23,453 nucleotides of DNA from Bacteroidales bacterium UBA6401 (GTDB taxonomy: Bacteria; Bacteroidota; Bacteroidia; Bacteroidales; UBA932), in the NCBI GenBank assembly GCA_002438635.1, contig DJPX01000007.1, positions 1 through 23,453 on the forward strand, in the 5' to 3' direction. A program made the position numbers and the translations under genes. The notes below the pieces were generated by a model. It ran no database searches. It was not told where the DNA came from and saw only the letters and a list, made by a program, of their open reading frames with translations. Of this stretch, positions 1-6,705 are shown piece after piece (position 1 is the stretch's first letter; every line of letters starts with the position of its first letter).

Positions 1-64
1 ACTGTCAAGTTGAATTAGGCTTAATTCGATATAAACATTTAATAATATTCTAATTACTAATGCT

Positions 65-1063
65 ATGACGAAAAATGTGGGTATTTCACTTTCTTTATTA
101 ATGATGGCCAATGTTTTATACGCACAGATAGAACTAAACGAAAAGGACTCTTTTGCGAATACACTCATAACACTTGGAAATATTTCCAGTGCAGAAGCCT
201 TAAATGTAATAGGTGGTTTTGGAAGTGGGCCGAATACTCAAGCGACTGAGCATAAAATGGTTTGTCGCATCTTCCATGAAAAACTATCTATAGGATTATT
301 TTTCGATACCTCAAATTCTTTTGATGATGATATGGAAATTTCCCTTGGCGGTGATTTTATAACGGCCAATCAAAGTTTACAGCAAATTATTGATTGGTAT
401 GATAATAGTCCAGAAGGAATGAGCGTGTTATTCAAAGACTTAGAAGGTAGGTTGATTCAAATAGATAAGAATTTGGATAATATTAGATTAAAAGTTTTAA
501 AAGAAGAAGAATTTAAAGTGATTGTAGATAATGTATATTTATCTAGACAGAGGCTAACCAATGCGCAAAGATTATTAAATAAGAAAAATGCGAAAAAAAT
601 ATATGATTGTTTATTGCGATTGGGTATGAAGCAGCATCCATTTGTTCTTTCTTTTGAAAATGGAACCATTTTTTCAAGGGTGGTTTTAGATTCTTTAGGA
701 ACAATAGATGAGATTAAGGATGAAGAACATAAAATCAAAAAGGAGATTTCTAATGCAAAAAAGGCAAACGATCATATTATGGTTGAAGACCTGAATAAAA
801 AAATTATTAGATTACAGCAAAAACAGAATTTGCTTATTCTTAGTCAGCAAGATCTTCAATATTATCCTTCTATCGAAAGGGAAAAACTGGTATCTTCAGT
901 ATTGGATTTATTGACTGCGGAATTAAATGCTTCAGCATGTGATACACTAATTGTTAATGCCTGTTTTTCAGCTTTGGATTCTTATAGAGAAGAATATGAA
1001 TTACCAGTTAAATATGATAGTGATTTACAAACATTAAGAGAGTCTTATAAAAGTTCAAATTAG
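65..1063 (+). CDS. Exported protein of unknown function with a coiled-coil segment
   Basis: This is a 332-residue protein that I do not recognise. Residues 1-20 look like a signal peptide (MTKN, a hydrophobic stretch, then VLYA before Gln21) with no lipobox cysteine, so it is probably periplasmic or secreted. Residues about 215-265 are rich in Lys, Glu, Asn and Gln in heptad-like spacing and suggest a coiled coil. No catalytic motif is evident. The gene is visibly richer in A and T (many TTA, ATA, AAA codons) than the metabolic genes from 1800 onward, which may mean recent acquisition. The ATG at 65 is the first in frame and sits directly before the signal sequence. Only 64 bases precede it, so its operon context is unseen. 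It is followed by a 736-base gap. That it is a gene is likely; its role is unknown. Confidence 0.75.
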   Translation: MTKNVGISLSLLMMANVLYAQIELNEKDSFANTLITLGNISSAEALNVIGGFGSGPNTQATEHKMVCRIFHEKLSIGLFFDTSNSFDDDMEISLGGDFITANQSLQQIIDWYDNSPEGMSVLFKDLEGRLIQIDKNLDNIRLKVLKEEEFKVIVDNVYLSRQRLTNAQRLLNKKNAKKIYDCLLRLGMKQHPFVLSFENGTIFSRVVLDSLGTIDEIKDEEHKIKKEISNAKKANDHIMVEDLNKKIIRLQQKQNLLILSQQDLQYYPSIEREKLVSSVLDLLTAELNASACDTLIVNACFSALDSYREEYELPVKYDSDLQTLRESYKSSN

Positions 1064-1134
1064 TTTTTTGTAATACTCACGACTTCCTCTCTTTTTCGTA
1101 CAGCATTTCTTTCAACTTATTGTTATGCAAAGTA

Positions 1135-1164
1135 TTGCATATTTCCAAATTATTGTTACATTTG
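1135..1164 (+). promoter_or_regulatory. Bacteroidota-type promoter upstream of a candidate small RNA
   Basis: TTG at 1135-1137 is followed after 19 bases by TACATTTG at 1157-1164, matching the Bacteroidota sigma consensus TTTG / TAnnTTTG. Transcription would start near 1171. No convincing coding sequence follows; a hairpin terminator comes about 50-80 bases later. Confidence 0.55.
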
Positions 1165-1170
1165 TATCGG

Positions 1171-1250
1171 ATATTTTTATCAAGATGTTAGAAGCGCTCA
1201 TCAAACTTGATTTTTAAAGGCATTTGCAAAGAGCGGATGCCTTTTTATTT
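1171..1250 (+). ncRNA. Candidate small non-coding RNA, about 80 nt
   Basis: The stretch lies between a good promoter (1135-1164) and a hairpin terminator (1216-1250). Its 5' part can fold: ATCAAG (1179-1184) pairs with CTTGAT (1206-1211), with GATG/CATC (1184-1187 and 1199-1202) as an alternative inner stem around a loop containing AGCGCT. A 53-codon reading frame could begin at ATG 1237, but that ATG lies inside the terminator stem, so translation looks unlikely. I do not recognise an RNA family. The call rests on promoter, structure and terminator spacing only. Confidence 0.4.
1216..1250 (+). terminator. Rho-independent terminator of the candidate small RNA
   Basis: AAAGGCAT (1216-1223) and ATGCCTTT (1237-1244) form a perfect 8-bp stem around a 13-base loop. 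The descending arm runs into TTTTTATTT. Confidence 0.6.
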
Positions 1251-1280
1251 AGAGATAATACAGAACGGATGTACAGGCTC

Positions 1281-1299
1281 AGGGGGGGGAACCCCTGTA
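1281..1299. repeat. G8 homopolymer within a small G/C hairpin
   Basis: Eight G in a row (1282-1289) are followed by AA and CCCC. CAGGGG can pair with CCCCTG in several registers. The tract lies in non-coding sequence, or in a doubtful 53-63 codon frame ending at 1398, and is the only long G run in the window. Confidence 0.4.
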
Positions 1300-1384
1300 T
1301 CATGTATAAATTATATGTGGTCAGAAGAGAGAGTATTTTACAGCAGATATGCTTCTCAATTACGCTTTAAAGATTTAGCACCCG

Positions 1385-1538
1385 AAATTCACCTTTAGGC
1401 GTGACCCTCATTTTATGTGATTCCAGAAGGGGTAAGGTCTGAAGGTGATCGAAAAAAATGTTCACCTTTACCTGCTACCCTTCATAGAATACCCTACAAG
1501 GCATGTTGACTTCAAAGGTGTTTTTCAAGTTCAAAAGA
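1385..1538 (+). repeat. 154-bp dispersed repeat, copy A (inverted relative to copy B)
   Basis: This stretch matches the reverse complement of 22983-23136 over 154 bases with no indels and 11 differences by hand count. The segment 1469-1525 is identical in both copies. It holds four alternating boxes: TTCACCTTT (1388), GAAGGTGA (1441), TTCACCTTT (1461) and AAAGGTG (1514). Box 1 can pair with box 2 through a 12-bp stem with G-T pairs (TCACCTTTAGGC with GTCTGAAGGTGA), box 2 with box 3 (also GGGTA with TACCC), and box 3 with box 4. No reading frame spans it and no terminal target duplication is evident. It could be a family of dispersed intergenic elements, a MITE relic or a structured RNA. Confidence 0.9.
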
Positions 1539-1590
1539 ATTATCGTTTTGTATTTGGTCTGTGTAAAGAAAGCATTTAACTACTTGAACA

Positions 1591-1611
1591 CATATCATTG
1601 CAAATGATATG
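1591..1611. promoter_or_regulatory. Perfect 9-bp hairpin or operator-like palindrome upstream of surE
   Basis: CATATCATT (1591-1599) and AATGATATG (1603-1611) are perfect reverse complements with loop GCA. It lies about 65 bases upstream of the surE promoter. No T run follows, so it is not a classic terminator. It may be a protein-binding site or chance in AT-rich DNA. Confidence 0.3.
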
Positions 1612-1675
1612 AAATAGATAGGATAGTTAAAAAGGTGAAGGTGCATGGATTTAGGAATTACATTTTTAATAAATA

Positions 1676-1705
1676 TTGCAGATCCGTTTATTTTGCATAA
1701 TTTTG
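1676..1705 (+). promoter_or_regulatory. Promoter of surE-lpxB
   Basis: TTG at 1676-1678, 19 bases, then TAATTTTG at 1698-1705 match the Bacteroidota consensus TTTG / TAnnTTTG. The predicted start near 1711 gives a 5' leader of about 90 bases before the surE ATG at 1800. Confidence 0.55.
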
Positions 1706-1799
1706 AAGGGGAATTCATAATTCCGATTTGTTCTATGGTCAGTGCGAATGGCAGAGCAGGAAGGCAGGATTATTCTAATTATTTATAGATAGTAGTAGC

Positions 1800-2591
1800 A
1801 TGAGGATTTTAATTACAAACGATGACGGGTATCAGTCAAAGGGCATCAATGTTTTGGTAAAGATTATGAAAAGGTATGGTGAGGTTATGGTGGTAGCGCC
1901 TAAACAGCATCAATCTGGCATGTCTATGGCTGTATCTATAGGGTATAAGCCATTGGCAGTAAAAGATTTGGGGATGATAGACGGAGTGCGTTGGCATTAT
2001 GTGGATGGCACACCCGCATCGGCTGCGAAATATGCTGTGGATATGCTTTATGCCGATGCTCTACCGGACTTGGTCCTTAGTGGAATTAATCACGGCTCGA
2101 ATGCATCTACGGCTATGTGGTATAGTGGGACTATAGGTGCTGCACGCGAAGCTGCGATGGCTGGTGTCCCTGCTATCGGAGTGTCAATAGACAATATGTC
2201 ACGTGACGCCGATTTTACCGTTGTGGAAGAGCTGCTGCCAGCGATTTTAGATAAGCTTCTACCTAATCTTCCCAAGGACAGAACGCCTTTGTATAATATA
2301 AATTTCCCGGACTTGGCCACAGATTGCATAAAAGGTGTAAAAGTATGCACGCAAGGGGTTGAAAAATGGATAAATGAGTTTGTAACTCCAGACCAATTGG
2401 GCCGCGAAGAAGAAGTGCAACTCGAAGATGGGGAGAAGTTATATTTTATGGCTGGTGATGTTGTTCCATCTCCTTTGAATGATGAGGCTACTGATAACTG
2501 GGCCAATCTTAACGGCTACATTGCCATAACCCCACAGGATTTGGATAACACCTGCAGAGCCGAATACGACAGAATTAAAGATTTGTTTTAA
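1800..2591 (+). CDS. surE: 5'/3'-nucleotidase SurE
   Basis: SurE is a metal-dependent survival protein that removes phosphate from nucleoside 5'- and 3'-monophosphates in the cytoplasm. The 263-residue product has the usual length. It shows the diagnostic N-terminal NDDG motif (Asn7-Gly10; Asp8 and Asp9 bind the metal), Ser39 in HQSGMS, and the SGINHGSN motif with Asn97, which completes the metal site. VDGTPAS (68-74) is also typical of the family. There is no signal peptide. The ATG at 1800 puts the start directly before the conserved RILITNDDG strand. lpxB begins at the base after its stop codon, so the two are almost certainly co-transcribed from the promoter at 1676-1705. Confidence 0.95.
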   Translation: MRILITNDDGYQSKGINVLVKIMKRYGEVMVVAPKQHQSGMSMAVSIGYKPLAVKDLGMIDGVRWHYVDGTPASAAKYAVDMLYADALPDLVLSGINHGSNASTAMWYSGTIGAAREAAMAGVPAIGVSIDNMSRDADFTVVEELLPAILDKLLPNLPKDRTPLYNINFPDLATDCIKGVKVCTQGVEKWINEFVTPDQLGREEEVQLEDGEKLYFMAGDVVPSPLNDEATDNWANLNGYIAITPQDLDNTCRAEYDRIKDLF

Positions 2592-3719
2592 ATGAAGTAT
2601 TTTCTTGTAGCAGGCGAAGCTTCTGGCGATCTGCACGCGTCCAATTTGATGAAGGCTTTAAAGTTGGAAGACCCTACAGCGGACTTTCGCTTTTGGGGTG
2701 GTGATATGATGGCAAGTGTAGGTGGCGTTTTGCTTCACCATTATAAGGAGGGCGCAGTTATGGGGATAGGTGATGTGTTCTCAAAAGGCGTAGTGCTTCT
2801 AAAAAACATTAAGCAATGTAAACAGGATATCATCGATTTCGACCCGGATGTAGTGATACTCATCGATTATCCGGGATTCAATATGCGCATTGCTAAATTT
2901 GCCCACTCGAAGGGCTTTAAGGTTTTCTATTATATAGCTCCTAAAACTTGGGCATCAAGGTCATGGCGTAATAAAAAGCTAAAGCGCTATGTCGATATGC
3001 TTTATATAGTCTTTCCTTTCGAGATTCCATATTTCACAAAACAGGGTATACCATTTGTCTATAAGGGGAATCCGCTGGTGGAGGCAGTAGAGAGTGCTAA
3101 AATAGAAAAGGTCTGTGAGGAAAAGTATATAGCTATACTTCCCGGTTCTAGAAAGGGAGAGATTACAAGGACATTACCTATCTGTATGGAACTTGCGGAC
3201 AAGATGCACGCTGAACAGCAGTACTCCGACTTTAAATTTATCATAGCGGGCGCTCCATCAAGAGATATTTCAGATTACGAGGAGTTTATAAAAGGGCGCG
3301 AGTCCTATGTAAAAGTCATTTTCTCTCAGACCTACTCCATAATAAAGGGAGCGGAAGTGGCTATAGTGAATTCTGGTACGGCTTCTCTTGAGACTGCGCT
3401 ACTGGGTACTCCCCAGATGGTATGCTGGTCCACTTCGGCATTTACTGCATTCGTAGCTCGTCATATTCTTAGGGTTATGGACAAGATAAAATATATTAGC
3501 CTTGGGAATCTTATAGTCGACAGACTTGTTTTCAAAGAGTTCGTTCAAGAGGATTTTAACCTTGCCAATATAGAAAACGAAACCCATCGTCTTCTAACTG
3601 ATCCGCAGTATAGAGAGAAAATGCTCGAGGGCTACTCGGACATAAAAAAAGCCCTGGGACATGGGAATGCTTCCAAGGCTTTTGCTGATGATATGATAAA
3701 AAGACTATCTTCTAATTGA
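2592..3719 (+). CDS. lpxB: Lipid-A-disaccharide synthase LpxB
   Basis: LpxB is a GT-B glycosyltransferase (family GT19) that joins UDP-2,3-diacylglucosamine to lipid X to make the disaccharide core of lipid A, at the inner face of the cytoplasmic membrane. The 375-residue length is normal. Signature segments are GEASGD (8-13), IDYPGFN (91-97), IAPKTWASR (115-123), KGNPLVE (158-164), LPGSRKGE (183-190) and NSGTASLETAL (260-270), the last in the UDP-sugar binding half. The ATG follows the surE TAA with no gap, implying translational coupling. Its last 8 bases overlap the end of the convergent C10 protease gene, and no terminator hairpin is visible between them. Confidence 0.96.
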   Translation: MKYFLVAGEASGDLHASNLMKALKLEDPTADFRFWGGDMMASVGGVLLHHYKEGAVMGIGDVFSKGVVLLKNIKQCKQDIIDFDPDVVILIDYPGFNMRIAKFAHSKGFKVFYYIAPKTWASRSWRNKKLKRYVDMLYIVFPFEIPYFTKQGIPFVYKGNPLVEAVESAKIEKVCEEKYIAILPGSRKGEITRTLPICMELADKMHAEQQYSDFKFIIAGAPSRDISDYEEFIKGRESYVKVIFSQTYSIIKGAEVAIVNSGTASLETALLGTPQMVCWSTSAFTAFVARHILRVMDKIKYISLGNLIVDRLVFKEFVQEDFNLANIENETHRLLTDPQYREKMLEGYSDIKKALGHGNASKAFADDMIKRLSSN

Positions 3720-5454
3720 CCATTATCTGTTGCTTGATATTGAGGATGGTCCCGTTAGAAAGGGTCACTTTAGCCAGTATGGTATGAACACCACTCGAAA
3801 GTGGGCTTACGCTGATGTGGCTTTGTTTAGCTCCATCGAAATACCAAGTATAGGTTTTTATGTATGAGTTACCTGGTATGAGTTCTAGTATAAAACTATC
3901 ACCTGCACTATAACTATCCTCGGTAAGTATGAATGGCGTGTCTATCACTGCAATTCCATTAGTAAACGAGGCGTAGTCTGTGAAACAATTTATGGTGGAC
4001 CAAGTTCCGCCTTTAGCAAGGTACTGGGCCTGAACTCTGTCACCTAAAGCGTATTCTTTGCTTATTTGACACTTGATTTCAGATATTCCCTTGAGTTCGC
4101 TTTTATCCACGACAAGGCTTTGTTCTTTTGATATAACTTCTTTTACATTACCTCTATAATCAGATAATACCATACGAAGTTTTCCATTGTATGCTAGGTT
4201 CATGTCAAGATTATACAAGCCACCGACTTTGACTGAAAACGATTTGCTTTCCAGGCTGCCATTTGTGATGGTGATTCCCTTATAACCTGGTAGGCTGCTA
4301 TCAGAAGCTAGTACGATAGGACCGCCATTGCTTGTGGTGCTTGACTCTCTGTCAGGTTCCAGCCCCACGATGATGGATTGGTCCTGGTAGAATGAGTATT
4401 GGCCCGGAACATTGAGGTCGAAGGCGAAGTATCCATTCATGTCACCGCTCCAGCCCCAATTTATGTGAACATAGTCTTTGGAGTCGTAGCCATCGCACAG
4501 GAATTGATGCCCTCCGTTCTGAGGGTCGCTTCCTCCGTAAGGAATAGGCCTATCTGCATCTATTTCGGCTTTTATAATGCGAATAAATTCTGCATCTGAA
4601 GAGCAGGCGCTACGGTAAAGATGGTAGGCGTTTCCACTATATCCCATATACTCGTAAAGGGCATCCTGTATGTCTTCAGCATAGGCCCCGGTTCCGGTTT
4701 GGTAGTTGTAATTGGCCTTGAACATCACGCCCAGATCGTGCATTAAAAGCGATACGGCTTCTTTTTGTGCTGTAGTTGCGGAAGACGTGTAGTTAAGAGG
4801 CATTAGATCATAATCGTAAACGTGATCATCGATGCTGTAGGATGGGATGTTGACTTTTTTATTGTAATCTGACGTGTAAGTATATCCACCTATAGTGCCT
4901 TTGCCTCTTTCCGGCCATCTGTGATAACGCATGATAATGGCGGTCGAGGTGGCTACGCAACCGGTAAGGGCAGTGTATTTGCGTCCGTTTTCTGTGACGG
5001 TAGGGCAGTAGAGGTTGTAGGGCTCGTCTTGATCCCAATTGGCAGTCTTTAGTAATTTTCCTGTGGAGGTCTTAGTCCTAAAGCCGGCGGTGCGCCACAT
5101 CGTTTTTACTTTCGCGTTAGCTTGTAGGGAATACTGTCTTCCTTCTTCTATGGTTTTGGAATAGTTGCCCAGGAAAGAGCGGATGTGAGATGGCATTTTT
5201 TCGATATTAATGCTACCGCTATCATTATAACCAAGAATAGGAGTGGTGCTATCTTCTGCGGAAAGGATAAGCCAGCCTCCTTTGTCTGCGTTTACGTAAT
5301 AAAGCGTCCCGTCGTCACTTATAGTGATGGTGAAATCGTCGCATCCGAACCATCTATTAGCTATTTCGCTGACTTTGCTTTTATCTACAAAGTCAGCATA
5401 ACATATTGATACAGTGCTTAAAATAAGTAATATTGCAATCAGTGCTTTTTTCAT
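3712..5454 (-). CDS. C10 family (streptopain-like) cysteine protease, exported
   Basis: A secreted papain-fold protease related to streptopain (SpeB) and the Bacteroides C10 peptidases. The 580 residues begin with a signal peptide (1-20, cleavage after CYA). Residues about 21-125 resemble the Spi-type inhibitory propeptide. The catalytic domain spans about 130-365: Cys166 in LTGCVATS is the nucleophile, His316 in NGGHQFLCDGYD the general base, and Trp333/Trp335 lie in HINWGWSG. The C-terminal 200 residues, which streptopain lacks, end in what looks like a PKD/Ig-like domain (TYTWYFDGA, then GVHTILAKVTL), perhaps for cell-surface attachment or binding. It lies 7 bases after the fimbrillin-like lipoprotein gene, so the two form an operon. 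Activation probably needs removal of the propeptide. The substrate is unknown. Confidence 0.9.
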   Translation of the reverse strand: MKKALIAILLILSTVSICYADFVDKSKVSEIANRWFGCDDFTITISDDGTLYYVNADKGGWLILSAEDSTTPILGYNDSGSINIEKMPSHIRSFLGNYSKTIEEGRQYSLQANAKVKTMWRTAGFRTKTSTGKLLKTANWDQDEPYNLYCPTVTENGRKYTALTGCVATSTAIIMRYHRWPERGKGTIGGYTYTSDYNKKVNIPSYSIDDHVYDYDLMPLNYTSSATTAQKEAVSLLMHDLGVMFKANYNYQTGTGAYAEDIQDALYEYMGYSGNAYHLYRSACSSDAEFIRIIKAEIDADRPIPYGGSDPQNGGHQFLCDGYDSKDYVHINWGWSGDMNGYFAFDLNVPGQYSFYQDQSIIVGLEPDRESSTTSNGGPIVLASDSSLPGYKGITITNGSLESKSFSVKVGGLYNLDMNLAYNGKLRMVLSDYRGNVKEVISKEQSLVVDKSELKGISEIKCQISKEYALGDRVQAQYLAKGGTWSTINCFTDYASFTNGIAVIDTPFILTEDSYSAGDSFILELIPGNSYIKTYTWYFDGAKQSHISVSPLSSGVHTILAKVTLSNGTILNIKQQIMVN

Positions 5455-5461
5455 AATGTCT

Positions 5462-6625
5462 TTATTTGCTGATAATGTAACCTATGTGATTTTCCGCATC
5501 ACTAAGGTAAATTAATCCTCCAGATGCTTTTTCTATTTTTAGGGTTCTCGTATCGTTTTCTGCAAGAGAATTTAACCCTTTTGTTTTAATGGTTGCGGAT
5601 ATGTTTTTACCCTCGGAAAACGACGTCCCACTGAAATCCATATCCAGATAGACAGAATTTTTAAGGTCAAGTACTCGGTAAAGGACTTTGGTGCTTTTCC
5701 CTGAAGTTATGAATTGGACGCTGCTGGTGTTGAACACAAAAAGTTCACTACTATATTCTCCGTCAAGGGTGTAGATGCCTTCTTCGTTTCGTTCGGTAAA
5801 GAGAACTTGCTCCTCTGAAGGGAATGTGTAATCACCATTCGGAGTATCTATCCATTCGTTTTCTGTGAATTTAACTGCTTGTGAACCACTATTGCTAGCC
5901 TCAATTACTCTATTACAGATGTAAGTCTTCCCGGCCTCAAAATCTATTGACGAAGAGGAGTGAAAGTTCTGCTTTACCCCATCAATGGTGAATTCGAAGT
6001 TAAGAGTGGTTTTCTGTGGAGCTATAAGCATTTCGTATGCATGCACCCCATCTTTTGAATAGGAGGCGCTCAGATGAGGGGTGAAATCTGCCTTTTCTCC
6101 ACTAAGGCCGATCTCGCCATCGTTAAAGTTGATGACTACGCTTGGGTATAGAGCACTCGACACTATTCCTTCTGCTTTATCCGTCGTATAGAATAAGATC
6201 TTGGCCAATTCGTGCTTGAACTCGAATTCGATGCCATCGTCGCTTACTGCGGCCTCTGTAATGGCCAATCTCAAGTCGCTTCCGTGGAATGCTGCATCTT
6301 CGCTCTGGTCTGTGGCTGTAGAGAACACTCCAAGCCCACCTTTGTTATATTCTTCGGAATAAGGGGCGTAGGCGATGAAATGGATTGCGCTGTCTGGCAT
6401 ATTCTCGGGCCAATATAATTGGCTTGTTGTTACTAACTTTTCTCCATCAGAAGTGGCTTTTACGTTTTTATAGTCTACCGGTGAGTCTATGAATATTCCG
6501 CACACTGTTTTAGGGGCCAATTGGCCTAAAAAGGACATTTCAGGGCCCTTAGGGGTATTGTGCGTAGGTTCGTTATTACACGCTGTGAATAGAACAGCGG
6601 CGAATAATAATGGGTATTTTTTCAT
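5462..6625 (-). CDS. Fimbrillin-like (Mfa-like) lipoprotein
   Basis: A 387-residue lipoprotein with a short signal peptide and lipobox ending at Cys16 (FTAC). The middle has the pattern of Bacteroidales fimbrillin-like proteins: LYWPENMPDSAIHFIAYAPY (116-135 approximately), FKHELAKILFYT and FEAGKTYICNRVIE, corresponding to the beta-sandwich pilin core and the strand that precedes the C-terminal domain. Such proteins are subunits or accessory tips of type V pili, or stand-alone surface lipoproteins. No dedicated anchor or partner pilin genes lie nearby, so a pilus role is only possible. It is first in an operon with the C10 protease. A divergent promoter is likely in the 80-base gap shared with the C1 peptidase gene. 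The family assignment is by pattern and moderately sure. Confidence 0.65.
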   Translation of the reverse strand: MKKYPLLFAAVLFTACNNEPTHNTPKGPEMSFLGQLAPKTVCGIFIDSPVDYKNVKATSDGEKLVTTSQLYWPENMPDSAIHFIAYAPYSEEYNKGGLGVFSTATDQSEDAAFHGSDLRLAITEAAVSDDGIEFEFKHELAKILFYTTDKAEGIVSSALYPSVVINFNDGEIGLSGEKADFTPHLSASYSKDGVHAYEMLIAPQKTTLNFEFTIDGVKQNFHSSSSIDFEAGKTYICNRVIEASNSGSQAVKFTENEWIDTPNGDYTFPSEEQVLFTERNEEGIYTLDGEYSSELFVFNTSSVQFITSGKSTKVLYRVLDLKNSVYLDMDFSGTSFSEGKNISATIKTKGLNSLAENDTRTLKIEKASGGLIYLSDAENHIGYIISK

Positions 6626-6644
6626 TTTCTAAAATATTTCATAA

Positions 6645-6676
6645 TTTTCAAAAATAGGAATTATTTTGTAAATTTG
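6645..6676 (+). promoter_or_regulatory. Promoter of the C1 peptidase operon
   Basis: TAAATTTG at 6669-6676 matches the -7 consensus TAnnTTTG, with a weak TTTT box (6645-6648) 20 bases upstream. The predicted start near 6682 leaves a leader of about 24 bases before the ATG at 6706. Confidence 0.45.
6649..6656 (-). promoter_or_regulatory. Possible -7 box for the fimbrillin/C10 operon
   Basis: On the minus strand this reads TATTTTTG, matching TAnnTTTG, 24 bases before the ATG at 6625. No clear TTTG box is found 19-21 bases upstream, so support is weak. Confidence 0.3.
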
Positions 6677-6705
6677 AAGTTCCCTTGGTATAAATTGTAA
6701 TATAT

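Noticed and set aside
1207..1398. Small 63-codon gene on the plus strand
   Set aside because: It starts at TTG, or at an ATG inside a terminator stem, has no signal or family motif, and runs into the repeat. It is more likely chance.
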